64,000 bases of DNA. Source: Apus apus (Eukaryota; Chordata; Aves; Apodiformes; Apodidae). Under the pieces are notes generated by a model. That model ran no database searches. It had not been told where the DNA came from and saw only the letters and a list, made by a program, of their open reading frames with translations. The stretch covers positions 172,018,274-172,082,273 of the forward strand of contig NC_067282.1 in assembly GCF_020740795.1 (NCBI RefSeq), read 5' to 3'. Below, one piece after another: positions 37,110 through 50,572 of the stretch. The stretch's first letter is position 1. Each line of letters begins with the position of its first letter. A program made the position numbers and the translations under genes.

Positions 37110-37545
37110 GGGCTGAATCGGGACCTCACGCAGCTGGCGGAGGGGCTGGAGCAGCACCGGGCTGCTGGACGTCTTCACCCTCCGCTTTTCCGACAGCTAT
37201 TCCATACTTCGTCCTCATTTTATTTTATTTTATTTTGTTTTAATACAAGAAACAGTTCAAGTCTTCCCTTCCTTCCCACTTACTTCACCCTTCCTCTAGC
37301 ATCTCTGAGCCGGATTCCTGGTGTATTCCCAGAGAGGCGGGGGGAGACCCGGGCCCCGGAGGACGGCTGCCTGCCCCAGCCCATCCGAGCCGAGGGGAGC
37401 CGAGGGGAGCGGAGCGCGGCGCCGCTCCATGCCCCCGGGCACTGGCGGGGCGTGTGCCGGCGATGCCCGGGCGGTGAGGCTGGAGCTCCCCCCCGACGGT
37501 AGGCGGCCGATCCTTAGGTGTTTCCAGCAGGAAGCGGGGCTGCAG
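37110..37545 (+). other. Putative non-coding first exon (TAFA2 5' UTR)
   Basis: Start is estimated from the CCAAT box. The end is placed at TGCAG|GTAGGT (37545/37546); an overlapping donor TAG|GTGAGG follows four bases later (37549/37550). Other donors are GCG|GTGAGG (37473/37474) and GACG|GTAGGC near 37498. A short ATG-opened frame at 37429 has no family resemblance and would be an upstream ORF at best. A (TTTTA)n run sits inside at 37217-37242. Transcription is not shown by the sequence; this is inference. Confidence 0.35.
37217..37242. repeat. (ATTTT)n simple repeat
   Basis: Four to five ATTTT units ending in GTTTTAATA. This is an AT-rich interruption of the CpG island. Confidence 0.9.
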
Positions 37546-37850
37546 GTAGGTGAGGGGCGTGTGTCGGTGTGTCTGTCTGGGCGGTGGTGGGGGGTGCCGG
37601 GAGATTCTCTCCGCGGCTGGCGGAAACCCCGCGGGGTGCCAGGCGGAAAGCGGCCGCGGCGGGGCCGGGCGCAGGCTGAGCGGGGCGGCTGGTGCCGACT
37701 GCCGCCCTCCCGCTGCCCAGAAGTTGCAGAAAGCCGGTGTGAGGGGAGCTGCCTCCGCCGCTCCTCCGCCTCTCCTGGCGGCTGCCGGGGCAGCCTGTTC
37801 CAGCCCTGCGCCAGGGGATCCGCAAGGCTCTTTAAAAATAAAATAAAATT

Positions 37851-40800
37851 TTTAAAAAATCCACTTGATTTTGTTCAGAGGACCACTTCAGCCTTTCAGC
37901 AGAGCCATGTGGGGTCGGGGGAATCCACTCGTTATCAGCCCAACTACTGGTATGGCAGGGGTGGCCGCTCACTCGCAGCACCCCCGGGCACTTGGGGCTT
38001 TCCCCTGCTTTGGAGCCCGGGGGCTTGACCGGTCGCCTTAAGAAGGCGGCTGGAAAAGAGAGAGGAGTCGCTTGAGGAATCCTTTGGAAAAAAGAGCTAT
38101 AAAGAGACGGTTCCTGGCTTCATTTCTTTCTCTGTGTAACGCTCCCCAAGTTGTGGTGTATCTAGTATGAAACATGCCTTGTCCATCCACGTAGCTTTCT
38201 TTGCGTTTCAGTGAACTCCTTTTCCTCCTTAATGTGTAACAGGTTCTGTATGCCACAGGGAGAGGGCTTTTCACTTACTCCACCCCATTTATAGCTTTGC
38301 AAGAGAAAGTTTTAGAATAACCAGCTTTCTTCTTGTGGAGCTGTGGGCTTGGACTCCCGGTTATGTATGCAAAGGATAAAGAGCAATAGCTTGCACTGCC
38401 CTGTTAGGAGTTGCCATGCATGGCTCTTATATTTCATTCTTACCGGGAGTTAAAATAATCGCTTAAAGCATTTAAAATTGTATGTGTAGCTACAGTTTTC
38501 TCTTTCCAGCTTTTGCTTGGATATTTTCAATATTTTTTTTTTCAAACACTAAGTACCTCACTTCTGCCACCCACCCCCCAGCAGCTACCGGCTAAGCATT
38601 TAAGGAACCGTGCTTTGACTCCTGCAGAACTGCCAATTTAAATAATAAACACACTCAACCCCTATCCTTGAAAGCACTGTAAAGCGTTCAGGGTCTTAGG
38701 GTCTTCGCACAGCAGTGGATACATTTAAATTGCTATTGACTAAATGATAATTGTTATCTGGTTTCTCTGTCTTGCCAACTAGTCTTAGGCATTAGCATGC
38801 AGCCTGCTACATGTTTAAGACCTTAAAGCTACTTTATGGGCTGATCTAAGTGAAGTCAAATGGATAAATTAAGATTCTTTTCAGTAGTGTAGAGTAAACA
38901 CTAGAAAAATTGTAGCTCAGTGGTACTAGGAATATAGCTTAGCTGAAGTTGGGAAAAGAGCATGCTAAGACATTTTTACTAGGGGTGGCAAAGGTTGCAT
39001 CTTTCATTATACTTTTTCACAGTAATTGTGCAGGCATTTCTTACTAATGCCTAAATTGTTTTGTGAGTGCATAATTAACAGCAGTAAAGAAATTAATGCA
39101 GATTTCATTATTAACATTTTATTTCAGAAAGTGGATACTGTGGAGGCAATATCAAAAGCTCTGTGGGTTTTTGTTTATGTCATAAAGTCCTGATTTTCAA
39201 AACTACAGTGCTGTTATTCTTACAAATGTAAATACCTAAGTGCCATATTTTCAGTCAAAAGCTTTGCTCAGTTGACAGCAAATCAAGATTACTATTCACT
39301 GGTTCCACATGTTGTTTGAACATAAGGTGGCTTTAAAAAATGTGGTATTAATTTTAGATATGCTACTGGTAGTGGGCGATTGTGATATAAGATCTTGATT
39401 CCTGTCATGCTGTTCTAATCAGAGAATGACAACTAATCTGACAGTATCTTTTATCACACTGGACATACAGGGTAACCTTTTTACTTGTCTCTTCTTATGA
39501 TGTGAGGGATCTCAGTTTTACATGTAGATGCTTGTAATGCACTTTATAATTCTGGCAGGGAATACATGGAAAACTTGTTCTGAATAGAAGCAAATAGATA
39601 TGTGTACAGACGGATATTAGAGATTGCTTTACTGGCAGGTTGCAAAGTGATGATTCATTGAACTCTATCACGATTACATAGAGCAAATAATACTCTACAC
39701 TGAATTGTGGTTGCAGAGAAAAACGTATCAGCCAGGAAGTTTCATAATTTCATCACATGTGATGACCGACTTGATAAAGGACATCTTTACAATTGCAGCC
39801 TATGTGTTTTTCGTGAGCAAAACATACCATGGATTTTTTCAGATCTGAGCATCTTCACACTTAAATTTATTGCTGGCTGTATTGCTACTTACCAAACTGT
39901 GTAGAGCCTAAATACTGTATTAGAAATATGTTGTTTTAATTATGTTGTATGTTTTACTTACTGTAAATAAGTACTAGAACAATGCTAACTAGTTATCACA
40001 CTAAAGGAAATAAATGACTTTGGAAGACAGAAAACCACATTACCTAATATGCATATACGCAAAAATGTGATGACCATTTTGAAAAATTATTCTGAATGTT
40101 ATATATAACTATCAGTGAGCAAGCAGTTCTGTGCTCTGGTTTTAACTTCTGCAGGATTTTATTAGAAATGCTTCATTAAGTCACATTATTCTGCAGCTGT
40201 TTGTTCACTGAAAATTAAAATAAAAATCAGGAAGTTTATCCAGCAAAGCAGCATTATTTCCTTTGTTAAGTACTGAAAGTTTAAACAAAAAAAATCCTTT
40301 AGCATCAGTGTGCCAGAAACACTGAGTATACCCTATTTTTGTGATCTATGGATGGCATTTAATGATGCAATTAATCAATGTATTTATTAGTCAAACATCA
40401 TCAAACGAAGAAAATAGGTGCAAGTAAAGAAAAACTGCATGATGCTACAGAGGCTGAAGCAAGGGAAGATCTTACAAATCTAATTAATTAATGTTCAGTC
40501 TCATATTTGCAGTCTATATTTAAACATCTCATTTTAAGGTCTTTCTCTCATTGATTTTCTACTACAACTCCAGATTCAGGTAGCAATAGCTTTTAACTTG
40601 AAAATGCATTTTCCATTTACATTTTGAGATGATGAATTTTAAAGTCATTGAGGCAAAAGTTGTGTTTGGATGCATATAACAGAAGGGGCCTGTGCCAGCA
40701 GATCTGAATACTGACCTGTCCCCATTCATGACCTTTTTCATGTGTTAAGAGGGACATCCCCAACTGATCTAGACTTTTGTTGCTCCACTGGAGTAGATGA

Positions 40801-42754
40801 TGCTTTGACATTTTAAACCATCTGGAGATTTGCTCCATTATCCTTAGATCATTGAATTTAAGTGTGCGCTTTGTAAGGATTTTCTTGCTTTATTTTTTAG
40901 CATGAGAAAACATTTACATACTATATTGAGCTTCACAGGATCCATGGCAGGGGTAGACCTTTGCACCAGAAATAATTTTTTAAAACTGTGGCCCACTCTT
41001 GGAGCTATTTCAGCAGGAAATTTGGCCCACTTACTTGGTTTTGTAAGCTGCTAATATGTATTTCAAAGCACTCCTCCTCATAACTCAGTTCAGATTTATA
41101 AAATTTTCAGACATAGGGATGAATGTGGAAACATCAACACTAATGTCGTTCATTTTTCCTGGTGGCAGCTACAGAGCTATCTCCTTTTGCTCTTGGTAGA
41201 ACTTGGGAGGACTGTGCTTTTATTCTTTGTATACCCTTGCCAGCTACTCTTCCTTGCCATATGTAGTTGGTTATTTATGAAAAGAGAAGACAAAATACTA
41301 ATGGCCACCTACTGTACTTTTTTGCTGCCAGTGCAAAACAGTCACATTTTTAAGAGAAACAATTGAAGGCATTTTTATAGAGCTTCTTCCATGCAGTGTG
41401 TGAGAAACTCTGTGGAGATAGAAGAGAGGAAATAAAGACATTGCTTTTTACAGTGCTAGTTATGGCAGGACACTACATTCTTATGTACATTGGGAAAAAG
41501 TCACTATAAAAAGCTTTCTCAGCTTTTTCTTCTGTTTGGATATGTCAGGACACTGATTTGTAGAATGCATTGTACCTGTAGCTATTGAAGTAGCACTAGA
41601 ATATGTTTTGTATGGATATGATCCTTAGTCCTTGTGTGAGTAAGTTACAGGAGCAGCTCATGTATCTTTTGTGGTATGGAAGAATCACTTCCATCACTGC
41701 ATGTGTAAGAAGTGGGAAATTGAGCTTCCCCTCCCCTTTTTAAAGCTTATCAAACCTCATAATCCGTACTATGTTAATAGCTTATAGTTTCCAGTAGCCT
41801 CACTTCACATCTTGCTGATCTTGTAACATGAAACTTGAACACGCATCTCTCGGCATCAGGACAGCACTGTTTGTAGCTGCCTTTACTGTGAGCATCCCTT
41901 TAACAATGCAGAGCAGAAAGCTATAGGACAGGGTAGCACACAGGTGAAAACACACAGAGATTTTTTTTTGGACTTGTGGCTGTTTGATAATCTTCTACAC
42001 TTAAATAACAAATCAGAGCCGAGGCTGAATAAGGTGCTTTATACTGACAGACTTCACAAGTAAATAAATGCACCAGCACAGTTCAACAAGCCAGTTTGGT
42101 TGCATAAATAGCAAGTATTAAGAGCTGGTAAGTTGCTTAGTGTGTATGAAACATTTTTTAATTAGATAACCAAGTTTTAGTCTTGTTAGTATGCTGGCCT
42201 CTCTCTGTGTGGATTTCTTGCCTTTGTTGCAATATTAAGATCCAGTATCTGAAGATGAGTTACTGCACTAGATGGACCACTGGCTTGATCCAATAAACCA
42301 ACTTCCTTCTTGAAATGCAAGGAGGCGTTATTGCAGTACTGTATATTTAACTGACTTACTAAAACCAAACTGCAATTGCTTAGTGTACTGTTTTTGCTTT
42401 ATTTTTCACTTTAAAAAGCAGGTTATAATACATTTCTAAAATAAATCTCTCAGTAACATGTAGTCTCACACCAGCTCTTTTAGAGACAGGAGCACAGACC
42501 TGACAAGTCTCTCACGTTCACAGTGATATTCTCATACTTGATTTCTTCCACTTCCCCACTGCAGTTTCTGCATCACATATTGATAAGGCAGAGCTGTGCC
42601 CTCCAGTCCATCTTGCTGCAGACCAGCTGACTATGTGGTGTGCTTCACTCTTCTCTGTCTGACATATTGTGTCATGGAACAGGGGAGAGTGTATGATGCA
42701 GCCCTTGGGTCACTAAATGGCTTTTCATGCTCATCTGAGCATCTTTATGCAGGA
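37851..42754. other. Probable TAFA2 intron 1 / non-coding, no gene recognised
   Basis: AT-rich again after the island. I searched for the TAFA2 signal-peptide exon (family start MSKRYLQK) here and further right and found nothing. No transposon is recognised in this stretch. Confidence 0.45.
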
Positions 42755-44302
42755 CACTTTTGCACGCATCCATAAATCGGTGGGTCTGGATGGAATACAC
42801 CCACGGGTGCTGAGGGAGCTGGCGGAGGTCATTGCTAGGCCACTCTCCATCGTCTTTGGTAAGTTGTGGGCAACAGGAGAGGTGCCTAAGGACTGGAGGA
42901 TAGCAAATGTCACTCCAGTCTACAAGAAGGGCAAGAAGGAGGACCCAGGTATCTATAGAATGGTCAGCCTCACCTCCATCCCTGGAAAGGTGATGGAACA
43001 ACTTGTTCTTGGCACTATCTCTAGGCATATCAAGGATAAGGGGGTAATTAAGAGCAGTCAACATGGTTTTACCAAGGGGGAGTCATGTTTGCCCAACCTT
43101 ATAGCCTTCTATGAAGAAGTAACTAGGTGGATGGATGATGGTAGGGTGGTAGATGCGGTGTATCTTGATTTCAGTAAAGCATTTGACACTGTCTCCCACA
43201 GCATCCTTGTAGAAAAACTGAGGAAGTGTGGTCTTGATCAGGTAGTGAGGTGAATCATGAACTGGTTGAAAGGAAGAAGTCAGAGAGTTATGGTCAATGG
43301 GACAGAATCTAGCTGGAGGTCTATGACTAGTGGAGTCCCTCAGGGGTTGGTACTGGGATCAGTACTGTTCAATATTTTCATCAATGACCTGGATGAGAGA
43401 ACAGTGTGCCCTCAGCAAGTTTGCTGATGACACTAAACTGGGAGGAGTGGCTGACACACCAGAAGGCTGTGCTGCCATTCAGCAAGACCTAGACAGGCTG
43501 GACAGTTGGGCAGAGAGAAACTTAATGAAATCCAACGAGGACAAGTGTAGAGTCTTGCATCTGGGGAAGAACAACCCCATGTACCAGTACAAGTTGGGGG
43601 CTGACCTGCTGGAGAGCAGTGTAGGGGAAAGGGACCTGGGGGTCCTGGTGGACAGGAGGATGACCATGAGCCAGCAATGTGCCCTTGTAGCCAAGAAGGC
43701 CAATGGCATCCTGAGGTGTATTAGAAAGGGTGTAGTTAGTAGGTCAAGGGAGGTTCTCCTCCCCCTCTATTCTGCATTGGTGAGGCTGCATCTGGAATAT
43801 TGTGTCCAGTTCTGGGCCCCACAGTTCAAGAAGGACAGGGAACTGCTTGAAAGTGTCCAGCACAGAGCCACAAAGATGATTGAGGGAGTGGAACATCTCC
43901 CTTATGAGGAAAGGCTGAGGGAGCTGGGTCTCTTCATCTTGGAGAAGAGGAGGCTGAGGGGCGACCTCATCAATGTTTACAAATACGTTTAGGGCGAGTG
44001 TCAGGAGGGTGGAGCCAGGCTTTTTTCAGTGATGTCTAGTGATAGGACAAGGGGCAATGGGTGCAAACTGGAACATAGGAGGTTCCACGTAAACGTCAGA
44101 GAAAACACCTTGCTGTGAGAGTGAAAGAGCACTGGAACAGGCTGCCCAGAGAGGCTGTGGAGTCTCTTTTGCTGGAGACATTCAAAACCCACCTGGACAC
44201 GTTCCTGTGTGATGTGCTGTAGGTGATCCTGCTCTGGCAGGGAGGTTGGACTAGATGATCTTCTGAGGTCCCTTCCAACCCCTAGGATTCTGTGATTCTG
44301 TA
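42755..44302 (+). mobile_element. CR1 retrotransposon, 5'-truncated, best-preserved copy (~1.55 kb)
   Basis: Plus-strand copy. The upstream block (in frame to 43253) has RT thumb/finger sequence GLDGIHPRVLRELAEV, then QHGFTKGESCLPNLIAFYEE, then motif A, YLDFSKAFDTVSH, with its Asp intact. After a stop at 43251-43253 the same frame continues with SGVPQG (RT motif B). A small deletion near 43398-43410 then shifts frame into the block 43330-43992, which carries the intact [10 protein letters not shown] motif C and the C-terminal RT region. A further indel makes a stop at 43990. The 3' UTR ends GATCTTCTGAGGTCCC..CCAACCC and the tail GATTCTGTGATTCTG. The endonuclease and ORF1 are absent. It is relatively young but dead. 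Confidence 0.95.
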
Positions 44303-47300
44303 ATTATTCACCTATATGAATTTTACATAAACCTCCTCTGTGAGAAAAGTGCTGGCACAGCTATCACAATAGCTGCATTAATACACTGATTTTCTTTAAC
44401 ACCTTGTTCCCATTCCCACCAAAAAAACTCAGCTCCCAGTAATGATACTCAGATTCCCCTCTTCCTCATCATACTCTCGGCTGCACATAAACTACCTTTT
44501 CTCCTCTAGCTCTCCTTGCCCTTCCTTTTCTCTTCACTGTTCACCTCATCTGCATTGGTGTCATATGAGCTTTCCGAATGTCAAGTAAATTCAGACTGCA
44601 GTCAGCATCACCAAATTGCTTTGCTGCCAAAAAAGTCTCTTTTCATATGCCATGACCCATCATCTCACAGTTAGCTGCAAGTCATTCTGATTCCCAAATT
44701 TACAATATATTTTCTATTTAATGAGCTATTAAACATTATGCACTTTTTAACTTCATCTTTTCTCACTAACTGCATTCTTCCTGATAATTATAGCTTTAGA
44801 AAGAAACAATTAATTTGAAACCAATTCTGCAACAGAAGTGACATTATTTAGATAGCATTCCTCCATATCCATGCTCTAGGGATTATCTCATTAGAATATA
44901 TTTATATTTGGAAGCTCCTTGAGACCATTATATCAGTCCAATAGCCACCATGTTGTCATCAGTAATACAGACAAGACTACTGCATATGCTATTTTAATAC
45001 ATGGATGGATGAATAGTTAATTTTTGCTCTGACTAAATAAAAAAATTCAGTTTATGCTCTTAATCCACCCCAGGAGAGTGTTTTGAGTAAGCTTAACTTA
45101 AGCACAAACACAAATAATATTACATATGTATTGCACTGGTGTGGACATTTTGGAATTGGTACATTAGTCTCATATATTCTTTTGGCAATGGTAATATTAA
45201 ATTTGTTAGAATAATTATTCAAACTAACTGATTGTCTAAGAAAAAAGGTTGCAGAAATTGCAGATGACTCAGTAACAATGAGTGAGTCCAGTCTTTGTTG
45301 CTCACAGGTTCCATTACATCTGTGTATTTACTAAATCAAATAATACCTACTAATTTAGGTTATATAATCCTGGTTCTACCATTGTGGTTAATTATATCTA
45401 GTTAATGGATACAAACGAAATGCTGTAAATGTGCTTGCATTCTGCCAGTAGCTTAGCTTGTGGTATATCCCAATAACCTTTCCATGAATTCTTTATTTTT
45501 TTTCCGCTGCCACTCTAGCAAAATATGGAAATGATTGACAGAAGGCAACTTTGCCCATGACCCTGCTATGGCAGAAGGTAGAAACGTACATTTAAAAATA
45601 AATTAATCTTTCAGGTTTGAACCTTATGTTCAAGCTGCAGTAAAAGTAAGCCTCTCACAGAAGTCCCTCATTCATTGTGTGTCAGAGCTCATGCCTGGTT
45701 CTCACAGTTACTTTGTAGGAACAAAACAAAAGGTTGCTGGGAGAAAATTTCCTTTCTCTGAATCAGATGTTAAATCCTGATTTAAAATGAGTGCAATATA
45801 CATATGATTGAAAACTGTGCTGAGAAGTTTTCAAGCCATCTAAAATTCTCATCACCTTCATATCTGGCAGGAGTGATGTGTCTCCTCTGCTCTGTTGGAT
45901 ACTGTAAATTCAGAACTTGTGCCTTATGCACCCCTTGCACCCCCTTCTGAGCAAATGGCTGAGTCTATGGATGAGTAAGTAGTTAAGCAGATAGCTTCAC
46001 TTCTCCCCTCATTTCTCTTGAAGCTGGAACTTTTTTTGGTTCAGCACTACTTAAGTTTAGTGGCAACCTTTTCTGGTTTCTTGGCATAGTAATATGACAG
46101 GCCTAATTCTGTCAGCTGAAGTAAAATATTAAAGTAATTCAAAGCCAGATTTTTAAAGCAAAATATTTTTTATTCTCCCAAACTTCCCACTCATTAGACA
46201 AATAAATGAAAAAATAAACTTTACTATTTTATTAGAAAAAGAAGCTATGATTAAATAAATTATTATGTCCACAGTCTTTCTGAGTTGCATATTTCAATCT
46301 CTCTGTGTCTTTATTTCTGAATCTTAAATCAAGCAGTTGTTGGTAATTCATGGCTTCCTTCCTGGAGAGACAATTTGCAGCTGTCTTGTTCTTTTAATTT
46401 CTGTATGCATTCTAGTCTTGACCAGAAGATCTGTATTACTTCTATCTAGCATCTGGAAAGCACCTCTTTCCAATTACTGTCCAATCTATTGCAACCTTAA
46501 AGTTATTACTGTCTCTCTACAGATATATCTATTTTATTTATTTACAGCTGGTATTTCCACTTGCATATAAAATACATTTGCATTCCAATAAGTATAAGAA
46601 TCCCAAACCAATTATGAACTGATTGTATATGAATAGCTATGTGACAGTCAGAAAATTAATGTATATCAGCCTACATTATCAACAGAAATTGTGAGATAAA
46701 TGTGTGTAATTTTGCTGTCTATACAGTACATTCCTGTTTCAGCAGTGGACCGTAGAGCTCAGATGATAGTAAAGGGAGACTGTAAAGATTTAAAGGTGCA
46801 TCTTTCTCTGCTCTACCACTTTTGGGGCTGTTTGTTGGCTAACTGTAATTTTCTCTGTTGTTCTTTGCCAAATGATGAGTCAGGGTCACCATAATGGCTT
46901 CAGGTATTGGACGACTGTTTTGGAAGTAGAGGGGATATTTGAGCTCTGTACATAATGATATGTTGGTTCCCACAGTGTGATTGTTTCTAGTGGAAATTAT
47001 TATGTGAGAATCCTTGTTCTTTTTAGTCACTCCCCTCACGTGAGGAGAATTTTTGAACTTAAGTGAATGATCATGTAGTAAGAAGTCTGTGATTAGAGCC
47101 CACTGGAAAAGGAAATAATGTAATGGACAAACATTATTTCTGTTTCATTTTTATCAACTGTTGCTGAGGTTCTCCAATGACTATGGCCTTGATAAAGACA
47201 TTTAGTTTTTATCCAGCTGTTCTTTTTTGTGAAGGCGAACTCAAGTTGCTCTGTTAAGGAACTTCAGTAATGGCTGGAGCCAGACGACAAACGGGACTAG

Positions 47301-50273
47301 AGACTAACAAAAAAGGAAATGGGAATGTGAGAAGAAAAATACTGCTTCATACTTTGCCAAATGCTTAGTCATATTCTTTCTGTTGTTTATTGGTAGCCAA
47401 TGTTTCACGTAACACTGTTACAGGAAGACTTATATAATGCTAATTTGTGCAGGTATTGAACAGTCAGTCCCATTTTGCAGGAAAGAAGCTGTACCTGGCT
47501 TCTACTTTTTGTTCTGTTTTTATTTTGTGCTCTTTTCACCTTTGTGGAAGACATTTCATTAGTGTTTCCCAGAAATGTCTAACCACATTGGAAAAAGGCA
47601 TGTTTGCCTATGACTTTTTATGGAACCCTGCATTGTAAGGCCTTTTAATTCTTAACTATTGTAAATATTTTCTAGCACTTAAGATGGCAAGACCATAATT
47701 GGTGTAGAGGAGACTGATGAAGAGATTGTGCATGTGCTTCCTTTTTTTATTTTATATAATCTTTAGCTTAGGCTTCTGTCCAAGAAACACTTTCTTTGAA
47801 AAATGTAGTGAAATCTATTGTTCCATTAGATATTTTCAGTTGTGTTTTGTTCTTTTTTTTTTTTTTTAAATGTGACTGAACGAAATAATGTCTTTGATTA
47901 CTAACCACATACTAACAATTAAGAAATTCTATATACTTACAAATACATTCTTCTACAAAAATTTAATTTCTAAGTTAAGTGTCACTCACACCAGTAAATA
48001 GTAATGCCAATTACTTTAGTACTCATGTAGTAAGAGAGCACAACTTCTTGTTTTTTTTTTTACCAGTGTAATAATTCATGGTAGTAACTTTCTATGGGAG
48101 TTTCAATTTACCAGTTAAATTTCCAGTGAGCTTGTAATGATTCTTTAATTTGGTCTACTTTTTAAATTTCTTTGCTGTTTGAGGACACGTCCTCCTACCT
48201 CTGAATGTGTTCAAGCTCCTATCCCTTTACCTCCCTTTGAACATCCCCATCATTTTGCCATCCCACAGTACACACTGACCTTCAACACTAGGCTTCCTCA
48301 GCAGGTGTAACTGATTTTAGACCATTGCTGAATAAAACAGCCAGAAAAATTTTAAATTCAAAGTTATTTTAAAAACTAAGAATTGAATATAGCAAAATAT
48401 TAAATGGATTTTAAAGTAAGAGCTGTAATTTCTATCTTACTTTTTAGTTTCTCTCTTCCAGTTGGTTTGGTTTCTGCAGTTGTTCAAAGATCTGTGGAGT
48501 ACAGTAACTTTTCTGAGAAAAAGTTAAAGAACCTGAGCAACAAACACCACAAACAGGACAGAGATGCAGCTGTTTTTGCAACTGTTAGCAGTCATATTTT
48601 AATGCTGGTTATTAAAATAGCATCATATCCCTTCATGGTTAACTCCATGTGTTCAGTTTCTTTACTAGCCTTCAATGCTGTAGAGCTTTCAGTGTGAGTA
48701 CTGCATACCTCTTCTCTAATTTCAGACTCAAAGTGATGAAGGAAATTTAAAACCTGCTCAGATGGCCTAGATCTGTCAGAGAAAAGAGTCGAGCCCTTCA
48801 CATAACCATTGCAGTTACTCTGAAATTCAGTCTATGAATCTCATATAATAAAAGCTCTTTGGGTGGCTGATTTTGATTGAAAAGGTGAAGGTGGAGCCAC
48901 CTTTCAGCATTTTCAACACTAATAAAACTTGCAGTTGGAATTTACCTTTTTACTGACATTAGCAAGTCCAGAAGATGAACAGCTACAATTGTGTTTTATC
49001 ACCATTTTATGTTACTTGATTGGCCTGAATATCTTTTTTTCCGGTGATGAAAATTTATGATTTGGAATTATAAAGCTAGGTGTAACAGCGGTCTCATAGG
49101 TGTCATAGTATTATGTTTCTTTGCATGTTCAAAAGTATGGTAGCAATTTTATTTTTGGAAGTTATTCTTTTTAATCTTGAAGTTGCCGCCCAAAAATTTA
49201 TTAAATCTCCTGGTATTTGGAGTAGAGTAATAATATGCATCATCAAATCCAATTCCCAAGGCAGCATAAATTATCAGAAAATAATTCCTTTTTAGTCATC
49301 TCCTTCTCTTCCTTAAAAAAACCAAAAACCCAACCCATCATGAAACACAAGCTACACAAGGTTAGAAGTAAACACACCTTTACCTGTGTGTGATTAATTT
49401 TGTCATTAGATAATGAACCGTTGCAAAAGCTACATTCCAAGTTACAATGTCCTATTTTAATGATAAAAGAAACTCCTTCTTCAGATATGCGAAGGGTAAA
49501 ACACTTTTTATGTCATCTTATTGCTGCTTGGTTTTTAATGTTGGAAATTCGGTCATGGCCTGCCAAAAAAGGACAGTAGAGACAGGATTCAGCTTGAGAC
49601 TGGTGGCTAAAATAGGTATCCAATTGCAATTCTCTACATGTGAGGTAGTTATGTTAGCTTCACAGTCAGGGGAGATCCAGGGTAGGGTTCAGGTGCATGA
49701 CATAATGTAGAACACTCTAGAGTATCTGGACTGTCCTCCAAGTACTGCTTCAGGTGGGCACAGAATACAGTTTGAGTCAGAGGCAAGATGCCTTGTATCA
49801 TGTCTGCTAATCCCTTTCCTTGGGCATCTCTGTGGTTCTAGATGGTTATGTTCAGGCACCTGAATCCTGTTCCTTGTCAATAGACCTGTAGACTGATACT
49901 GCTTGCCCTAAAACAGATATCTACTTTGGATTGGCTGAATTGTACTTCAAGTCACAGCAAGTTGATCGAGTGGAATAACTTGTCCTAAACCTCTATTTTG
50001 AGTATCTGTAGCAAGCATTTAAATGTGCCCAAGTATATAAGATGCTTGGGTGGGATTTATAGCACTGTAACAGATCTATGACGTGTGACTCACGGGTATG
50101 TCAGATACCATATTTAGTCAACTGAACCAAGTACTTACTTTTCAATGCCTAAATTTAAGTGTCTTAGTATCAAACATATCAGTACCTATGTCACTGTGTC
50201 ACTGATAGACAACAGGAAGAATAACAGCATCATACACAACAATTATAAAATTAATTAACTTTGGATGCAATTT
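44303..50273. other. Non-coding AT-rich DNA, no gene recognised
   Basis: Six kilobases without recognisable exons or transposons. Long T runs at about 47853-47867 and 48051-48061. Short open frames have no family signature. If the TAFA2 assignment is right, this is intronic. Confidence 0.5.
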
Positions 50274-50572
50274 CATAGAATCATAGAATCATAGAATCAT
50301 TAAGGTTGGAAGGGACCTTAAAAATCATCAAGTTCCAACCCCCCTGCCATAAGCAGGGAACCCTACCACTAGACCAGGTTGCACAAAACCTCTTCCAACC
50401 TGGCCTTAAAAACCTCCAGGGATGGGGCATCAACAACCTCCCTCGGCAACCCATTCCAGTTCCTCACCACCCTTGCAGTGAAGAATTTCTTCCTAATATC
50501 TAACCTAAAACTCCCCTCTCTCAGTTTAAAACCATTACCCCTTGTCCTACCACTATCTTCTCTGATGAAAGC
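50274..50572 (-). mobile_element. CR1 3'-end fragment (~300 bp)
   Basis: Minus-strand copy with the ATTCTATG octamer tail repeated three times at 50274-50299, then AAGGTTGGAAGGGACC. The rest encodes, on the minus strand, the conserved ORF2 C-terminus ([23 protein letters not shown], then [18 protein letters not shown]). That block is still open from 50575 to 50369, so this copy is comparatively young. The tail variant (ATTCTATG) differs from the ATTCTGTG of the other copies and suggests another subfamily. Confidence 0.93.

Larger units (their letters stand above)
36150..37850 (+). promoter_or_regulatory. CpG island, probable TAFA2 (FAM19A2) promoter
   Basis: About 1.7 kb of very GC- and CpG-rich DNA with sharp borders, 24 kb upstream of and divergent to USP15. 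It contains a CCAATCAG box (37039-37046), GC-box-like runs, a (CTG)10 tract and several plus-strand splice donors after 37470. No reading frame matches a known protein family. In vertebrates the neighbour head-to-head with USP15 is TAFA2, whose first exon is non-coding. The position, the divergent layout and the donors fit, but no TAFA2 protein sequence is present in the window to prove it. Alternatives are a lncRNA promoter or an unannotated first exon of another gene. Confidence 0.5.

Noticed and set aside
36222..37178. 318-residue minus-strand open frame and others in the second CpG island
   Set aside because: Low-complexity composition, includes poly-Ala/Ser/Gln from the CTG tract, no domain recognised, overlaps frames on the other strand.
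42717..43992. Two long open frames with reverse-transcriptase motifs as host genes
   Set aside because: They are pieces of one dead CR1 ORF2, frameshifted relative to each other; not host genes.
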